Positions 24,400 to 33,205 of a DNA stretch of 64,000 nucleotides are shown here, piece by piece. Origin of the DNA: Amycolatopsis japonica (GTDB lineage Bacteria > Actinomycetota > Actinomycetes > Mycobacteriales > Pseudonocardiaceae). Location: NCBI RefSeq assembly GCF_000732925.1, contig NZ_CP008953.1, positions 5,022,001-5,086,000 of the forward strand. Direction: 5' to 3'. The notes below the pieces were generated by a model. That model saw only the letters and a program-made list of their open reading frames with translations, ran no database searches and had not been told where the DNA came from. Position 1 is the stretch's first letter. Every line of letters starts with the position of its first letter. The translations under genes and the position numbers were made by a program.

Positions 24400-25805
24400 G
24401 GTGTCCTATCCACTTTCCGCCGCCGCTGGACCGGCGGTCTCGTCTTGAACCTGGAAATGAGGGTGAGCGCGGGGGCGGTCGCGATCGTCGACACCAGCGT
24501 CATGATCACGAGCATCGCGAACACCGCCGGGCTGATCACCTTCAACTGGAGGCCGACGTTGAGCACCACCAGTTCCGTCAGCCCCCGGCAGTTCATCAGC
24601 GCCCCGAGCGAAAGCGATTCGCGCCAGCCGACACCGGTCAGCCGCGCCGCCGTCGTGCTGCCCGCCCACTTGCCGAACACCGCCACCGCCGTGATCAGCA
24701 CGGTCCAGAGCCACAGCGAGCCGGAGCCGAGCAGGCTGAACTCGGTGTGCAGCCCGGTGTAGGCGAAGAAGAGCGGCAGCAGCAACGTCAGGGTCACGCT
24801 GCCGAGCTTCCCGGCGGCGCGGGCGACGACCGGATCCTTCCTCGGCGCGATCACCCCGAACAGGAAGGCGCCGAAGATCGCGTGGATGCCGATCTCGTTG
24901 GTGGCCAGCGCCGACAGCATGATCCCGCCGAGCAGGATCGCGAGCACCGCGGATTCCGGCACGCGCGCGAGCACCTTGGCCAGCAGCGGCCGGACGACGT
25001 AGACCATCGCCAGGACGAACGCCAGGGTGAGCCCGACGGTCAGGAAGACCTCCGACGGCGTCCCGCCCTGGCTGACGGCGACCACCACGGCCAGCAGGCA
25101 CCAGGCGGCGACGTCGTCGACGGCGGCGCAGGTCAGCGCGAGCGCGCCCAGCGGCGTCTTCGCGATGCCGCGGTCGGTCAGGATCCTTGCCAGCACGGGG
25201 AACGCCGTCACGCTCATGGAGACCGCGATGAACAGGCCGAAGGCGAGGAAGCCGACGTCACCGCCGAAGGCCGGGTACATGCCGAGCGCGAGCACGATGC
25301 CGCAGACCATCGGCAGCGCGATACTGACCTGGCTGACGGTCACCGCGGTGAACCCGCGCCGCCGCACGGCGTCGAGGTCGATCTCGGAACCGACCAGGTA
25401 CATGAAGAAGATCAAACCCAGCTGCGACAGGATGTTGATCGCCGAGACCACCCCGCCGGGGAACAGCCAGCCGAACGCGGCGGGCCAGACGATCCCGAAC
25501 AGCGACGGTCCCAGGAGGATGCCGGCGACGATCTCGCCGATCACCGCGGGCTGGCCGAGCCGCCGGGCCAGGACACCCGCCAGGTGGCAGGCGCCCAGGA
25601 TCACCGGGAGCGCGACCAGCAGGCGCGCGTAGGTGTCGGGCCCGCCGCCCGCGGCCTTGGCCCCGGCGCTCGCGACGGGCGCGTAGGCCGACCCCAGGCC
25701 GAGCACCACCACGACGACCGCCGCCGGAACCGCGATCAACGCGGCCCCGACGAGGATCCGGCGCAGCGCGGTACGCCCGCTCCGCTCCTGTACAGCCGAT
25801 TCCAT
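24396..25805 (-). CDS. Cation:proton antiporter (CPA2, KefB/NapA-like)
   Basis: 469 aa membrane protein with about 12-13 helices. QPAVIGEIVAGILLGPS and the core AAVDDVAAW motif (paired Asp of CPA2 antiporters) are clear. It likely exchanges Na+ or K+ for H+ at the plasma membrane. Its start follows the DDAH-like gene directly and its stop overlaps the dioxygenase start, so it is truly in the cluster operon; export of, or ionic tolerance to, the product are possible roles. Confidence 0.88.
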   Translation of the reverse strand: MESAVQERSGRTALRRILVGAALIAVPAAVVVVVLGLGSAYAPVASAGAKAAGGGPDTYARLLVALPVILGACHLAGVLARRLGQPAVIGEIVAGILLGPSLFGIVWPAAFGWLFPGGVVSAINILSQLGLIFFMYLVGSEIDLDAVRRRGFTAVTVSQVSIALPMVCGIVLALGMYPAFGGDVGFLAFGLFIAVSMSVTAFPVLARILTDRGIAKTPLGALALTCAAVDDVAAWCLLAVVVAVSQGGTPSEVFLTVGLTLAFVLAMVYVVRPLLAKVLARVPESAVLAILLGGIMLSALATNEIGIHAIFGAFLFGVIAPRKDPVVARAAGKLGSVTLTLLLPLFFAYTGLHTEFSLLGSGSLWLWTVLITAVAVFGKWAGSTTAARLTGVGWRESLSLGALMNCRGLTELVVLNVGLQLKVISPAVFAMLVIMTLVSTIATAPALTLISRFKTRPPVQRRRKVDRTP

Positions 25806-26627
25806 CTATTCTCCTTGAGCGGCGCGCAGTTCCAGCGTGCAGCATTTGACGCTGCCGCCCGCCTTGAGCAATTCGGACAGGTCCGCGCCGATCGGTTCGA
25901 AGCCGTGCTCCCGAAGCTGCGCGGTGAGCTCGGTGGCCGCCTGCGGGAGCACGACGTGCTTGCCGTCGGAGACCGCGTTGAGGCCGAACACGGACGCGTC
26001 GGCTTCGGAAGCCAGGATCGCGTCGGGGTACAGCTCTTTCAGCAGCAGACGGCTTTCTTCGGAGAACGCCCCCGGGTAGTACATGACCGTGTCGTCGTCG
26101 AGGACGGCGAGCGCGGTGTCGAGGTGGTAGTAGCGCGGGTCGATCAGCGTCAGCTTGGTCACCGGGCGGCCGAAGAACTCACGGGATTCGTTGTGCGCCT
26201 CCGGATTCGTCCGGAACCCGGTCCCCGCGAGGATGGCCTTCCCGGCGACGAGGTAGTCGCCCTCCCCCTCGTTGACCCACTGCGCCTGCCGCACGTAGCG
26301 GTATCCGTTGTCGCGGAACCACTTGAGATACGCGTCGGACTCCCCTGCCCGCTGCACGTGGTGGAACCGCGCGACGAGCACCTGCCCGTCGACCACGGTG
26401 GCACCGTTGGCCGCGAACACCATGTCGGGCAGACCGGGCAGAGGATCCAGCAGCTCGACCTGATGCCCCAGATCGGCGTAAAGATCACGCAGCCACTCCC
26501 ACTGCGCGATGGCCAGCTCGGTGTCCGTCGGCTTCTTCGGGTCCATCCAGGGATTGATCGAGTACTCGACGTCGAAATACGTCGGTCTGACCATCAGGTA
26601 GTGCCGTTGGGTGGCAGTCCGTGACAC
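25806..26627 (-). CDS. Dimethylarginine dimethylaminohydrolase/arginine-deiminase-like hydrolase
   Basis: 273 aa pentein-fold amidino hydrolase. PDMVFAANGAT is the substrate-entry loop, YYHLDTALAVLDD carries the catalytic His and Asp, and the near-terminal GGSVKCCTLE carries the nucleophilic Cys. Such enzymes convert guanidino groups to ureido groups (arginine to citrulline) or dimethylarginine to citrulline. In this operon it may act on a hydroxylated arginine or release an amidino group. GTG start at 26627 has GGAGGA seven bases upstream. An ornithine-forming or amidinotransferase role is less likely at this length. Confidence 0.85.
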   Translation of the reverse strand: MSRTATQRHYLMVRPTYFDVEYSINPWMDPKKPTDTELAIAQWEWLRDLYADLGHQVELLDPLPGLPDMVFAANGATVVDGQVLVARFHHVQRAGESDAYLKWFRDNGYRYVRQAQWVNEGEGDYLVAGKAILAGTGFRTNPEAHNESREFFGRPVTKLTLIDPRYYHLDTALAVLDDDTVMYYPGAFSEESRLLLKELYPDAILASEADASVFGLNAVSDGKHVVLPQAATELTAQLREHGFEPIGADLSELLKAGGSVKCCTLELRAAQGE

Positions 26628-26660
26628 GCTTCCTCCACGCGGTTTTGGGCGTCTTTCGCC

Positions 26661-26685
26661 ACCGGGCCCTGGGTGAGGGCCCGGT
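26661..26685. terminator. Stem-loop between ATP-grasp and DDAH-like genes
   Basis: Perfect 9-base stem ACCGGGCCC/GGGCCCGGT with a 7-base loop in the 79-bp gap. On the minus strand no U-tract follows, so partial termination or mRNA processing inside operon A is as likely as full termination. Confidence 0.45.
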
Positions 26686-26706
26686 TTCGTCGAACAGGAT
26701 CCTTTG

Positions 26707-27960
26707 CTACTTCTGGGTTTCGGAGAGTTTGACCTCGATCTTCCCGGCCAGGTCGTTCGCGTTGCGCATGGCTTCGTCGAAGGACGCGCCGAGCGCGCCG
26801 ATGCCGCCGAAGATGTTGTTGCCGAGCGGCGGGCGCTTGATCAGGTCACCCGGCTTGGCGAAGATCTTGAGGTAGTACAGGGCTTCCGATTCGTTCACCG
26901 CGGGCGGGACGTCGATCGAGGCGATCACCCCGCCGGGGCAGATCAGGCACATCGCGGCGGTGTGCAGCCCGGTCGGGCTGAAGTGGTGGACATCCGGCCG
27001 GACACCGCGGGAGACGTCCATGAGTCCCCGGATCGGGTCGTACCCGGCGGAAAGCCGTGCCATATGGTCGAGTCCCCCGCCGCCCGGGCGCACGGCGATC
27101 TCCAGCAGGAACGGCTTGCCCTGGTGGAACCGGACTTCGGCGTGCAGCGCGCCGCGGGTGAGACCCTGGGCCCGCACGCCGGCGGCCACCACCGCGTGCA
27201 CCTCGGCCACCTGCTCGGCAGTGAGCGACGTGGGCGCGTGGTGCACGTCGTCGTCGAAGGTCTCGCCCTCCGAGGTGACTCTGTCCACAATGGAACCGAG
27301 GTAGACCTCGTCGTCCCAGGCGACGGCTTCGATGAGATGTTCGTGACCGTCCAGAAAGGACTCGACGAGCAGGCCGTGCGGGCCGAGGTCGAGCCCTTCG
27401 GCCTCCATGTTGTACCAGGTCATCCCGTCGATGCCTTCGCGTGCCTGCGCGTAGCGTTCCCGCATCTTCTCTTCGTCGTCGACCCGGAAGACGAAGTTGC
27501 TGGCCGCGCCGAGGGTCGGCTTGAGGATCACCGGATAGCCGAAGTCCTCGGCCGCTTGCAGGGCCGCGTCGAGGTCTTCGACGAACCGGAAGTCCGGATG
27601 CGCGGCCCCGCCCTTCTCGTGCGCCTGCCGCATGATCAGCTTGTTCCGGCTGGTCCGCGCCGCGTCCACGCCGATCCCGGGCAGGCCGAGCGCCTCGGCG
27701 ACCGCGGCGACCAGGACGACGCCGGACTCGGAGAAGGTGAGCACACCGTCGAAGGATTCTTCCGCGTGCCAGGCCTTCGCGTGCCGGATCAGGTCGTCGA
27801 TGTGGTTGCTGCCGGCGATCCGGTAGCGCTCGGACGGCCAGAGATCCTCGGTGCCGACCCCGTTGAGCACATACAGCACCCCGCCGAAGTCCTCGATCTG
27901 CTGGTACCGGGGCAGGTAGTAGTAGGAGTTCTGGCTGGCTTCCAGCGCGAGCAGTTTCAC
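26707..27960 (-). CDS. ATP-grasp ligase 1 (carnosine-synthase/D-Ala-D-Ala-ligase superfamily)
   Basis: 417 aa. The ATP-grasp fold is shown by YPVILKPTLGAASN (ATP-binding Lys) and the metal-binding end LLEIAVRPGGGGLDH. It should activate a carboxylate as acyl phosphate and join it to an amine, making a peptide-type bond. GTG 27960 overlaps the oxidase stop (GTGA). It is one of three ATP-grasp enzymes in the cluster, all divergent from each other, which suggests three separate amide-forming steps without an NRPS. Confidence 0.88.
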   Translation of the reverse strand: MKLLALEASQNSYYYLPRYQQIEDFGGVLYVLNGVGTEDLWPSERYRIAGSNHIDDLIRHAKAWHAEESFDGVLTFSESGVVLVAAVAEALGLPGIGVDAARTSRNKLIMRQAHEKGGAAHPDFRFVEDLDAALQAAEDFGYPVILKPTLGAASNFVFRVDDEEKMRERYAQAREGIDGMTWYNMEAEGLDLGPHGLLVESFLDGHEHLIEAVAWDDEVYLGSIVDRVTSEGETFDDDVHHAPTSLTAEQVAEVHAVVAAGVRAQGLTRGALHAEVRFHQGKPFLLEIAVRPGGGGLDHMARLSAGYDPIRGLMDVSRGVRPDVHHFSPTGLHTAAMCLICPGGVIASIDVPPAVNESEALYYLKIFAKPGDLIKRPPLGNNIFGGIGALGASFDEAMRNANDLAGKIEVKLSETQK

Positions 27961-29114
27961 GACACACCTCGTAGGGCAGGACGGATCGGGTGGACACCGC
28001 CCGCTCGCACGAGCGGCCGGTCGAGCGGTTCGAGTCCGGTCTGGACCGGGTCGGCGCCGGTCAGGCGCGCGGCCAGGGACCGGGCGATCAGCGGGGCGAA
28101 CTTGAACGACGAGCCGCCGCACGCCGCGTAGGACAGGACCCGGTCGCCGAGGACGGCGAGCATCGGGCCGAGGGTGGAGCGCCGGGCCAGGTAGTGACAG
28201 TCCCGGGTGTCGACCAGCCAATCCCGGCGGAAACCCGGGATCAGCGCGGCGAACGTGTCGATCAGGTGCTCACGCCACCACGAAGGCACGGTGGCACCGC
28301 CGACCTCGTCGACGACCCGGCACGCGCTCGCGGCGCTGAGTTTCAACGGCGTCCCGGCGACGGGCGGCACGAGCCACGCGCCCCCCGCCGAGCCGAGCGA
28401 CGTGATCGCCGGGGTGGCGGCCCACGCGGCGGCGTCGGCGGGCGGGACGTCGCAGTAGAGCATCGTCTGCCGGTGCAGCACGAGTTCCCTGGACAGCGCG
28501 GGAGCCAGCAGCTCCCGGGACCACGGGCCCGCCGCCACCAGGACGGCGTCGCCGCGGAGGATGCCGCCGTCGGCCAGCCGGACTTCGGCCCGGTCGGCGT
28601 CGATCCCGATCACCTTGCGGTGCGGGTGGAGTTCCGCGTTCGCGTGCCACCGCAGGCGGGTGGCGCACGCCGTCAGCACCCGATCGGCGAGCAGGACGCC
28701 CGCGTTTGATTCGAAGACCGCGCCCGTCCCCGGTACGAACCCGGCGTGCGGGAACTCCGCGGCGAGTTCGTCCGCGCCGAGCACTTCGGCCTTGGATCCC
28801 GCCGTGGCCAGCAGATCCCGCGCGGCCGCCGCCCCGTCCGCCGTCATCGCGGTGAGCGCGCCGACCTGTTCGTAGAACGACGTCGACGTCGAATGCTCCA
28901 GTTCGAGCCACGCGTGATGCGCGGCGACCGCGGCCGCCGTGGCCGCGAGGTCGCCGGGATGCAACGCGCGCAGCACGCGGTGCCGGTCGAACGAAGTCGC
29001 ACCGGAGAACGGGATGTCCGCCTGGTCGGCGAGCGCCACTTCGTGCCCGGCCGACACGCATTCCAGCGCCGTCAGCAGCGCGATGACGCCGCCGCCCGCG
29101 AGCACGACTCGCAT
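27957..29114 (-). CDS. FAD-dependent amino-acid oxidase (DAO family)
   Basis: 385 aa flavoprotein with an N-terminal dinucleotide loop LAGGGVIALLTALE (a GGGVIA variant of GxGxxG), GDAVLVAAGPWS in the middle and the C-terminal FAD end AACGGSSFKFAP. It resembles glycine/D-amino-acid oxidases and the Spb39/ForL/Tri27-type enzymes, which oxidise an N6-hydrazino-lysine intermediate and release hydrazinoacetate plus allysine. That role is inferred from the N-monooxygenase, cupin and MetRS-like genes in operon B. The ATG at 29114 starts the conserved domain. Confidence 0.8.
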   Translation of the reverse strand: MRVVLAGGGVIALLTALECVSAGHEVALADQADIPFSGATSFDRHRVLRALHPGDLAATAAAVAAHHAWLELEHSTSTSFYEQVGALTAMTADGAAAARDLLATAGSKAEVLGADELAAEFPHAGFVPGTGAVFESNAGVLLADRVLTACATRLRWHANAELHPHRKVIGIDADRAEVRLADGGILRGDAVLVAAGPWSRELLAPALSRELVLHRQTMLYCDVPPADAAAWAATPAITSLGSAGGAWLVPPVAGTPLKLSAASACRVVDEVGGATVPSWWREHLIDTFAALIPGFRRDWLVDTRDCHYLARRSTLGPMLAVLGDRVLSYAACGGSSFKFAPLIARSLAARLTGADPVQTGLEPLDRPLVRAGGVHPIRPALRGVS

Positions 29115-29202
29115 GGTCTTCCCCGTTCGTTCGGGCGCCACGAGGTACCCGGATGCCACAGCTGGGAGTGGCATCCGGGCCTTACCCTCGTTGGGCAAGG
29201 AT

Positions 29203-30771
29203 TCAGGAGGCGCGCGGGGTCACGAACGTGTCGTTGATGACGTAGCCGTCGAGGCCGTACGTCTCCCCGTACTCGATGAGATCGCTGGTGCGGTTGAGGA
29301 AACCGCGCCCGTTGTTGTTCAGCGAGGTGTTGCACAGCACGCTGAACCCGGTCTGCTCGCGGAACGCCTCGAGCAGGTCGGTGATGCCGGCGTTGCGTTC
29401 CCGCGTCACCGTCTGGGTGCGGGCGGTCCCGTCGACGTGCGTGATGGCCTTCAACTCGTCGGAGGTGACGTGGTTGAAGTACAGCATGTACGGGTCCTGC
29501 ACCGAGCCGACGAACCACTTCGGAGCGTCGGATTCCAGCGCGATCGGGGCGATCGGGCGGTAGTCCTCACGGCGCTTGATCTTGTTGAGCCGCACGGTGG
29601 TGTCCACGGTGAACGGCGCGGCGAGGATCGACCGGTTGCCCAGCGCCCGCGGGCCCATCTCGTACCGGCCGCGTGCCCAGCCGATGATGTTGCCGTCCTT
29701 GATGTACTTCGCGACCTCGCTCGCCACGAGCGGCCGCGTCTCGTACTTCGCGGGATCCGGGACGACGTCCTCGACGAAGTTCTCCCCCGCGTAGACGTCC
29801 CACTCGATGGTCGCCTGTCCGGTGTAGAACCATTGCGCGTCGATGGCCGTGCCCAGCGCGGAACCGCTGTCGTTGGGGCAAGGCGGCACGAACACCGAGG
29901 AGAACAGGCCGCTCTCCCGCCACAACCGGTTCCAGTCGCAGTTCAGGCCGCAGCCACCGGAGATCAGCAGCGGCAGGCCTTCGGTCAGGTTCTTCTCCGC
30001 GTAGTCGTAGAACCGGTTGAAGATCGCCTGCGAGTGTTTCGCCGCCGCGTTGCGGTATTCCTGCGACCACACCCCGGCGTTGTACAGATGGGACCAGGAC
30101 ATCTCCTCTTTGGACAGACCGAGGATGATGCCGTCGCGGTCGAGGATGAAGTCGATGGTCTTCTGCTCGTCCGGCGTGAGCGGGCCCGGCTCGGCGAACC
30201 CGGTCAGCGCCATCTGCTTGCCGGCGTCGTTGAACCGGAACTTCCCCTTGCCCAGCGGGAAACCCGGGTCCGCCAGCGCGAAGAGATACGCGTACTTCGC
30301 GCCGGGGTCGGTCAGGACGTGCTGCAGGTGGGTGGCCTCGCCGCGCTCGTCGATCCGGTAGAAGTCACCGATGTTCCCTTCCCACACCAGGGAGTAGTAC
30401 GCCTGGCCGGGTGCCGCGGGGGCCATCCCGAGGGAGGTGTAGATATGCGAGCGCTCGTGGGTGGAGGAGAAGTACCGCACGTCCTTGCCGAAGAACTTGC
30501 CCGCCTCGTCGGAGATCGCGCCCTCGCCGACACCGAAGTATCCGGTGCGGGACGGCGGTTCCACCGAGAACTCCCCCTTGACCCAGCCGCCGAGCGCGAC
30601 CACGTCGGGCTGCTTGTCGAGCATGCCCGCCGCACGCGCCATCAGCTCGCCGGTGATCCGGTCGTAGCGCGGGTAGTTGTCCTTTTCCGACTCCAGCGCG
30701 AACAGCAGCTTGCCGTCCTCGATCGCCACGATCCCGCCATCGTGGCCCTCCTTCATCGACAGAATCAGCAT
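29203..30771 (-). CDS. O-carbamoyltransferase of the biosynthetic cluster
   Basis: 522 aa NodU/TobZ-family enzyme, distinct from the one at 1195. HERSHIYTSLGMAP is the N-terminal-domain His segment, and GPRALGNRSILAAP plus NTSLNNNGRGFLN mark the C-terminal nucleotide and carbamoyl site. It would add a carbamoyl to a hydroxyl, perhaps the one put on by the dioxygenase at 23389. First gene of operon A; the shared 36-bp element at 30828-30863 lies 57 bp before its ATG. The gap of 88 bp to the oxidase is the largest in the operon apart from the stem-loop gap. Confidence 0.9.
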   Translation of the reverse strand: MLILSMKEGHDGGIVAIEDGKLLFALESEKDNYPRYDRITGELMARAAGMLDKQPDVVALGGWVKGEFSVEPPSRTGYFGVGEGAISDEAGKFFGKDVRYFSSTHERSHIYTSLGMAPAAPGQAYYSLVWEGNIGDFYRIDERGEATHLQHVLTDPGAKYAYLFALADPGFPLGKGKFRFNDAGKQMALTGFAEPGPLTPDEQKTIDFILDRDGIILGLSKEEMSWSHLYNAGVWSQEYRNAAAKHSQAIFNRFYDYAEKNLTEGLPLLISGGCGLNCDWNRLWRESGLFSSVFVPPCPNDSGSALGTAIDAQWFYTGQATIEWDVYAGENFVEDVVPDPAKYETRPLVASEVAKYIKDGNIIGWARGRYEMGPRALGNRSILAAPFTVDTTVRLNKIKRREDYRPIAPIALESDAPKWFVGSVQDPYMLYFNHVTSDELKAITHVDGTARTQTVTRERNAGITDLLEAFREQTGFSVLCNTSLNNNGRGFLNRTSDLIEYGETYGLDGYVINDTFVTPRAS

Positions 30772-30827
30772 TGTGTCACCGAATTTCGCTCGCCTTCATT
30801 CGTCGACTCATTCAAGCCGCGCGGCCC

Positions 30828-30863
30828 GTTGACCGGAAGCTCGGCGCGGGGAGAACAATCAAC
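30828..30863 (-). promoter_or_regulatory. Cluster-specific operator/promoter element, copy 1
   Basis: On the minus strand GTTGATTGTTCT, 13 bases, TTCCGGTCAAC, with inverted ends GTTGA/TCAAC. The same element occurs at 47150-47186, at 56-57 bp before the first gene of each cluster operon, and nowhere else that I found. It overlaps the last five bases of the regulator gene. It probably binds a pathway-specific activator, perhaps the regulator encoded just upstream. Confidence 0.7.
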
Positions 30864-32325
30864 CTTCGGACGAGCCACCCGGCAGGGTGCGCACGGCCTC
30901 GTGGCGCAGCGATTCGAACGCGTTCTTCCGTGCCCGGTGACCGGCCATCGGGACGGCGGCGGCGAACGAGCCCGGCTCCCGTTGCCGTTCGGAGGCGAAC
31001 GCACTGACCAACCGGGAGACCGCGTACCGGCCGGCGACGTTGGCGCGCTGGAGAAGTCCGGCGTCCACCACGGACTCGAGGAGTTCGTCGGCGGTCTCGA
31101 TCATGATGCCCATCGCCGCGGCGATGCCGATCGACGTCGTCCAGCCCGCCCCGCTCTGCCCGAAGTGGTGGATGGCCTCCCGTTCGGTGGGCGAAAGCTG
31201 TTCGTACGCCGCGATGAACCGGTCCCGCACGTTGACGTCACCGACGCAGAGGCTGTCCATGAGCCGTTCGCGATCGGCGAGCTGGCCCGCCGTGTACGCG
31301 ATCGCCCACTCCGGGCGGGCGGCGATCTTGCGGCCGACGATGTTGATCGCCAGCGGGAGGTCCCCGCACAGTTCGGCGATCATGTCGGTGGCGTCGTGCT
31401 CCGCCCGCACCCGGGCCGGCCCGGCGATCCGGCCGATCAAGGCCAGGGATTCCTTGCGGGAAAACGTATCCAGCTCGACACGGTTCGTGTCCTCCAGCCC
31501 GAGCAGCCGGGCGCGGCTGGTCACCACGACCTGGCTGTGCGGGGCCTGGCCCAGCAGCGGCCGCACCTGGCCCTCGTCCCGGACCCCGGCCAGGAGCACG
31601 AACAACCTGCGTTCCGCCAGCAGGGATCGGTACAGCCCGATCCGCTGCATCGGGTCGTCGGGCACGAGATGCGCCGGCACGCCGAGCGCGCGCAGGAATC
31701 CGCGCACGATCCCGTTGGCCGACCGGCCGCCGGTTCCGCTGCCGCCCAGATCGGCGTAGAGCTGCCCGTCCGGGAAGTCCGCCGCCACCTCTTCCGCCAG
31801 CCGCAAGGCGAAAGCCGTCTTCCCCACCCCGATCGGACCACTGACGAGCAACGGCACCTTGACCGGGCCGCTCGCGCCGATCATCTCCGCGGCGTCGGCC
31901 AGATCCCCTTCCCTGCCGACGAAAGTCCTCGATCCCATCGGCAGCTGGGCCGGACGGGCGAGCCGGATGACGCCGGATGCCAACGCGTGCACGCCATCCG
32001 GCGGTGCTTCGGCCTGCTGTGGCACGGACGCGCGTTCCTCGCGCACCTCCGCGCCGCCACCCGTCTGTCCCGCGACGCTCCGCCAACGCCGTTCCCACGC
32101 CGCGCGATCCCCACCGCACGCGGAGACGAACGCCAACGTCACGGCGAGCGTGGGCAACCGGTGGCCACTCGCCGCGCTGGACAGCACGGAAGGTGCGAAC
32201 AGTGCCGTCCTGGCGAGTTCCCGGTAACTCGGGTTTCCCGCCCGGTTCCTCAAAACGCGCAGATCGTGAGCGAATGCGGCGATCGGACCAGTGGAGCCGT
32301 CCAACGGTCGCTCGGGTCTGCCCAT
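30859..32325 (-). CDS. NB-ARC/AfsR-like regulator with N-terminal HTH
   Basis: 488 aa. Residues 1-80 look like an XRE-type helix-turn-helix (LRVLRNRAG, YRELARTALFAPSVLSSAASG). From about 155 an NTPase domain begins (FVGREGDL) with the P-loop GPIGVGKTAF, VLLAGVRD as Walker B and SRARLLGL as sensor. No TPR or SARP domain is attached. It likely controls the cluster, being transcribed toward operon A. ATG 32325 is chosen for its GGAGG seven bases upstream; the in-frame ORF extends 43 codons further without a better site. Confidence 0.82.
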   Translation of the reverse strand: MGRPERPLDGSTGPIAAFAHDLRVLRNRAGNPSYRELARTALFAPSVLSSAASGHRLPTLAVTLAFVSACGGDRAAWERRWRSVAGQTGGGAEVREERASVPQQAEAPPDGVHALASGVIRLARPAQLPMGSRTFVGREGDLADAAEMIGASGPVKVPLLVSGPIGVGKTAFALRLAEEVAADFPDGQLYADLGGSGTGGRSANGIVRGFLRALGVPAHLVPDDPMQRIGLYRSLLAERRLFVLLAGVRDEGQVRPLLGQAPHSQVVVTSRARLLGLEDTNRVELDTFSRKESLALIGRIAGPARVRAEHDATDMIAELCGDLPLAINIVGRKIAARPEWAIAYTAGQLADRERLMDSLCVGDVNVRDRFIAAYEQLSPTEREAIHHFGQSGAGWTTSIGIAAAMGIMIETADELLESVVDAGLLQRANVAGRYAVSRLVSAFASERQREPGSFAAAVPMAGHRARKNAFESLRHEAVRTLPGGSSEG

Positions 32326-32455
32326 GCCAACTCCTCCCCTGGATGGGGTAACGCAATCGCGCTGCGTGACCGTCATCCTTGCAGCCTTCCTGGCCACAAC
32401 CCTAAAGGACCAATGAACGATGCAGCAGATACAAATAGGTGACTCAATGTACAAA

Positions 32456-32470
32456 GTCCAATAGTTGGAC
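32456..32470. promoter_or_regulatory. Inverted repeat in the divergent regulator/unknown-gene spacer
   Basis: GTCCAA-TAG-TTGGAC, a 6-3-6 inverted repeat in a locally AT-rich 187-bp spacer between the regulator (minus) and the gene at 32513 (plus). Looks like a dimeric operator; which protein binds is unknown. Confidence 0.4.
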
Positions 32471-32512
32471 GCGGAAATTCACCCCCTTGGTGGCACCGGA
32501 TAGGGTTCGCCC

Positions 32513-33205
32513 ATGTCTGACCCCCTGCCGCCACTCGCCGAACTCCGGCGAGCCGCCGAAGTGTTCAACGGCTTCACGAATGTGGACGCCTCATGGCTTC
32601 GACTCGTGGAAGAAACGCAGTCCGCGATCGACCTGTCACAGCCCGCACATCGCACAATTCTTCTTCGCTGGCTCAACTCGTGGGGATGCCGGATCCGGTA
32701 CCCGCGGGAAGGCGAGCCCGCGCCGTTCGACGACGGGGTCCTGGCCTGGTGGGAGACCTGGAGCGCCACGCTGCCCACCGCCGACCTCGTCGACCTGACC
32801 GACGAGGGGATCGACAGCGCCGCGAAGGCGTACGCGGACCTCGCGGGTGTCGCCGTCTCAGCGGGACGGACGAGGCGTACGCTGGGCCCGACCGCCGCGG
32901 CCAAGGCACTGTATGCGTTGCGGCCCAACACGATCATGCCGTGGGACGCCGCCATCGCGGCGACCCTCCACGGCGCGCGTGACGGCGCCGCGTTCGGAAG
33001 GCATCTGCGACTCGGCCGCGCGTGGGCCGCCGCGGTGACCGCGGAGGCGGGAGACGGCGGGGCGGAGATCCCCGCCCTGATGGGCAGGCCCGTGTCACTG
33101 GCGAAGATCCTCGACGAGTACCTCTACGTCGCCTTCACCATGGGCGCCAAGGGTGACTGGGGCACGGACAGCGGAGAATGGTGGAAAAATGGTAACCGGG
33201 GATGA
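32513..33205 (+). CDS. Conserved hypothetical protein
   Basis: 230 aa, soluble, no signal peptide or membrane helix, and I do not recognise the family. It is helical by composition, has WLNSWGCRIRYP near residue 55 and a middle segment GPTAAAKALYALRPNTIMPWDAAIAA that looks like a substrate- or DNA-binding helix pair. It runs against the direction of the cluster around it and overlaps the next gene by 17 bases, so the pair 32513-33539 is a separate plus-strand unit. Confidence 0.7.
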   Translation: MSDPLPPLAELRRAAEVFNGFTNVDASWLRLVEETQSAIDLSQPAHRTILLRWLNSWGCRIRYPREGEPAPFDDGVLAWWETWSATLPTADLVDLTDEGIDSAAKAYADLAGVAVSAGRTRRTLGPTAAAKALYALRPNTIMPWDAAIAATLHGARDGAAFGRHLRLGRAWAAAVTAEAGDGGAEIPALMGRPVSLAKILDEYLYVAFTMGAKGDWGTDSGEWWKNGNRG

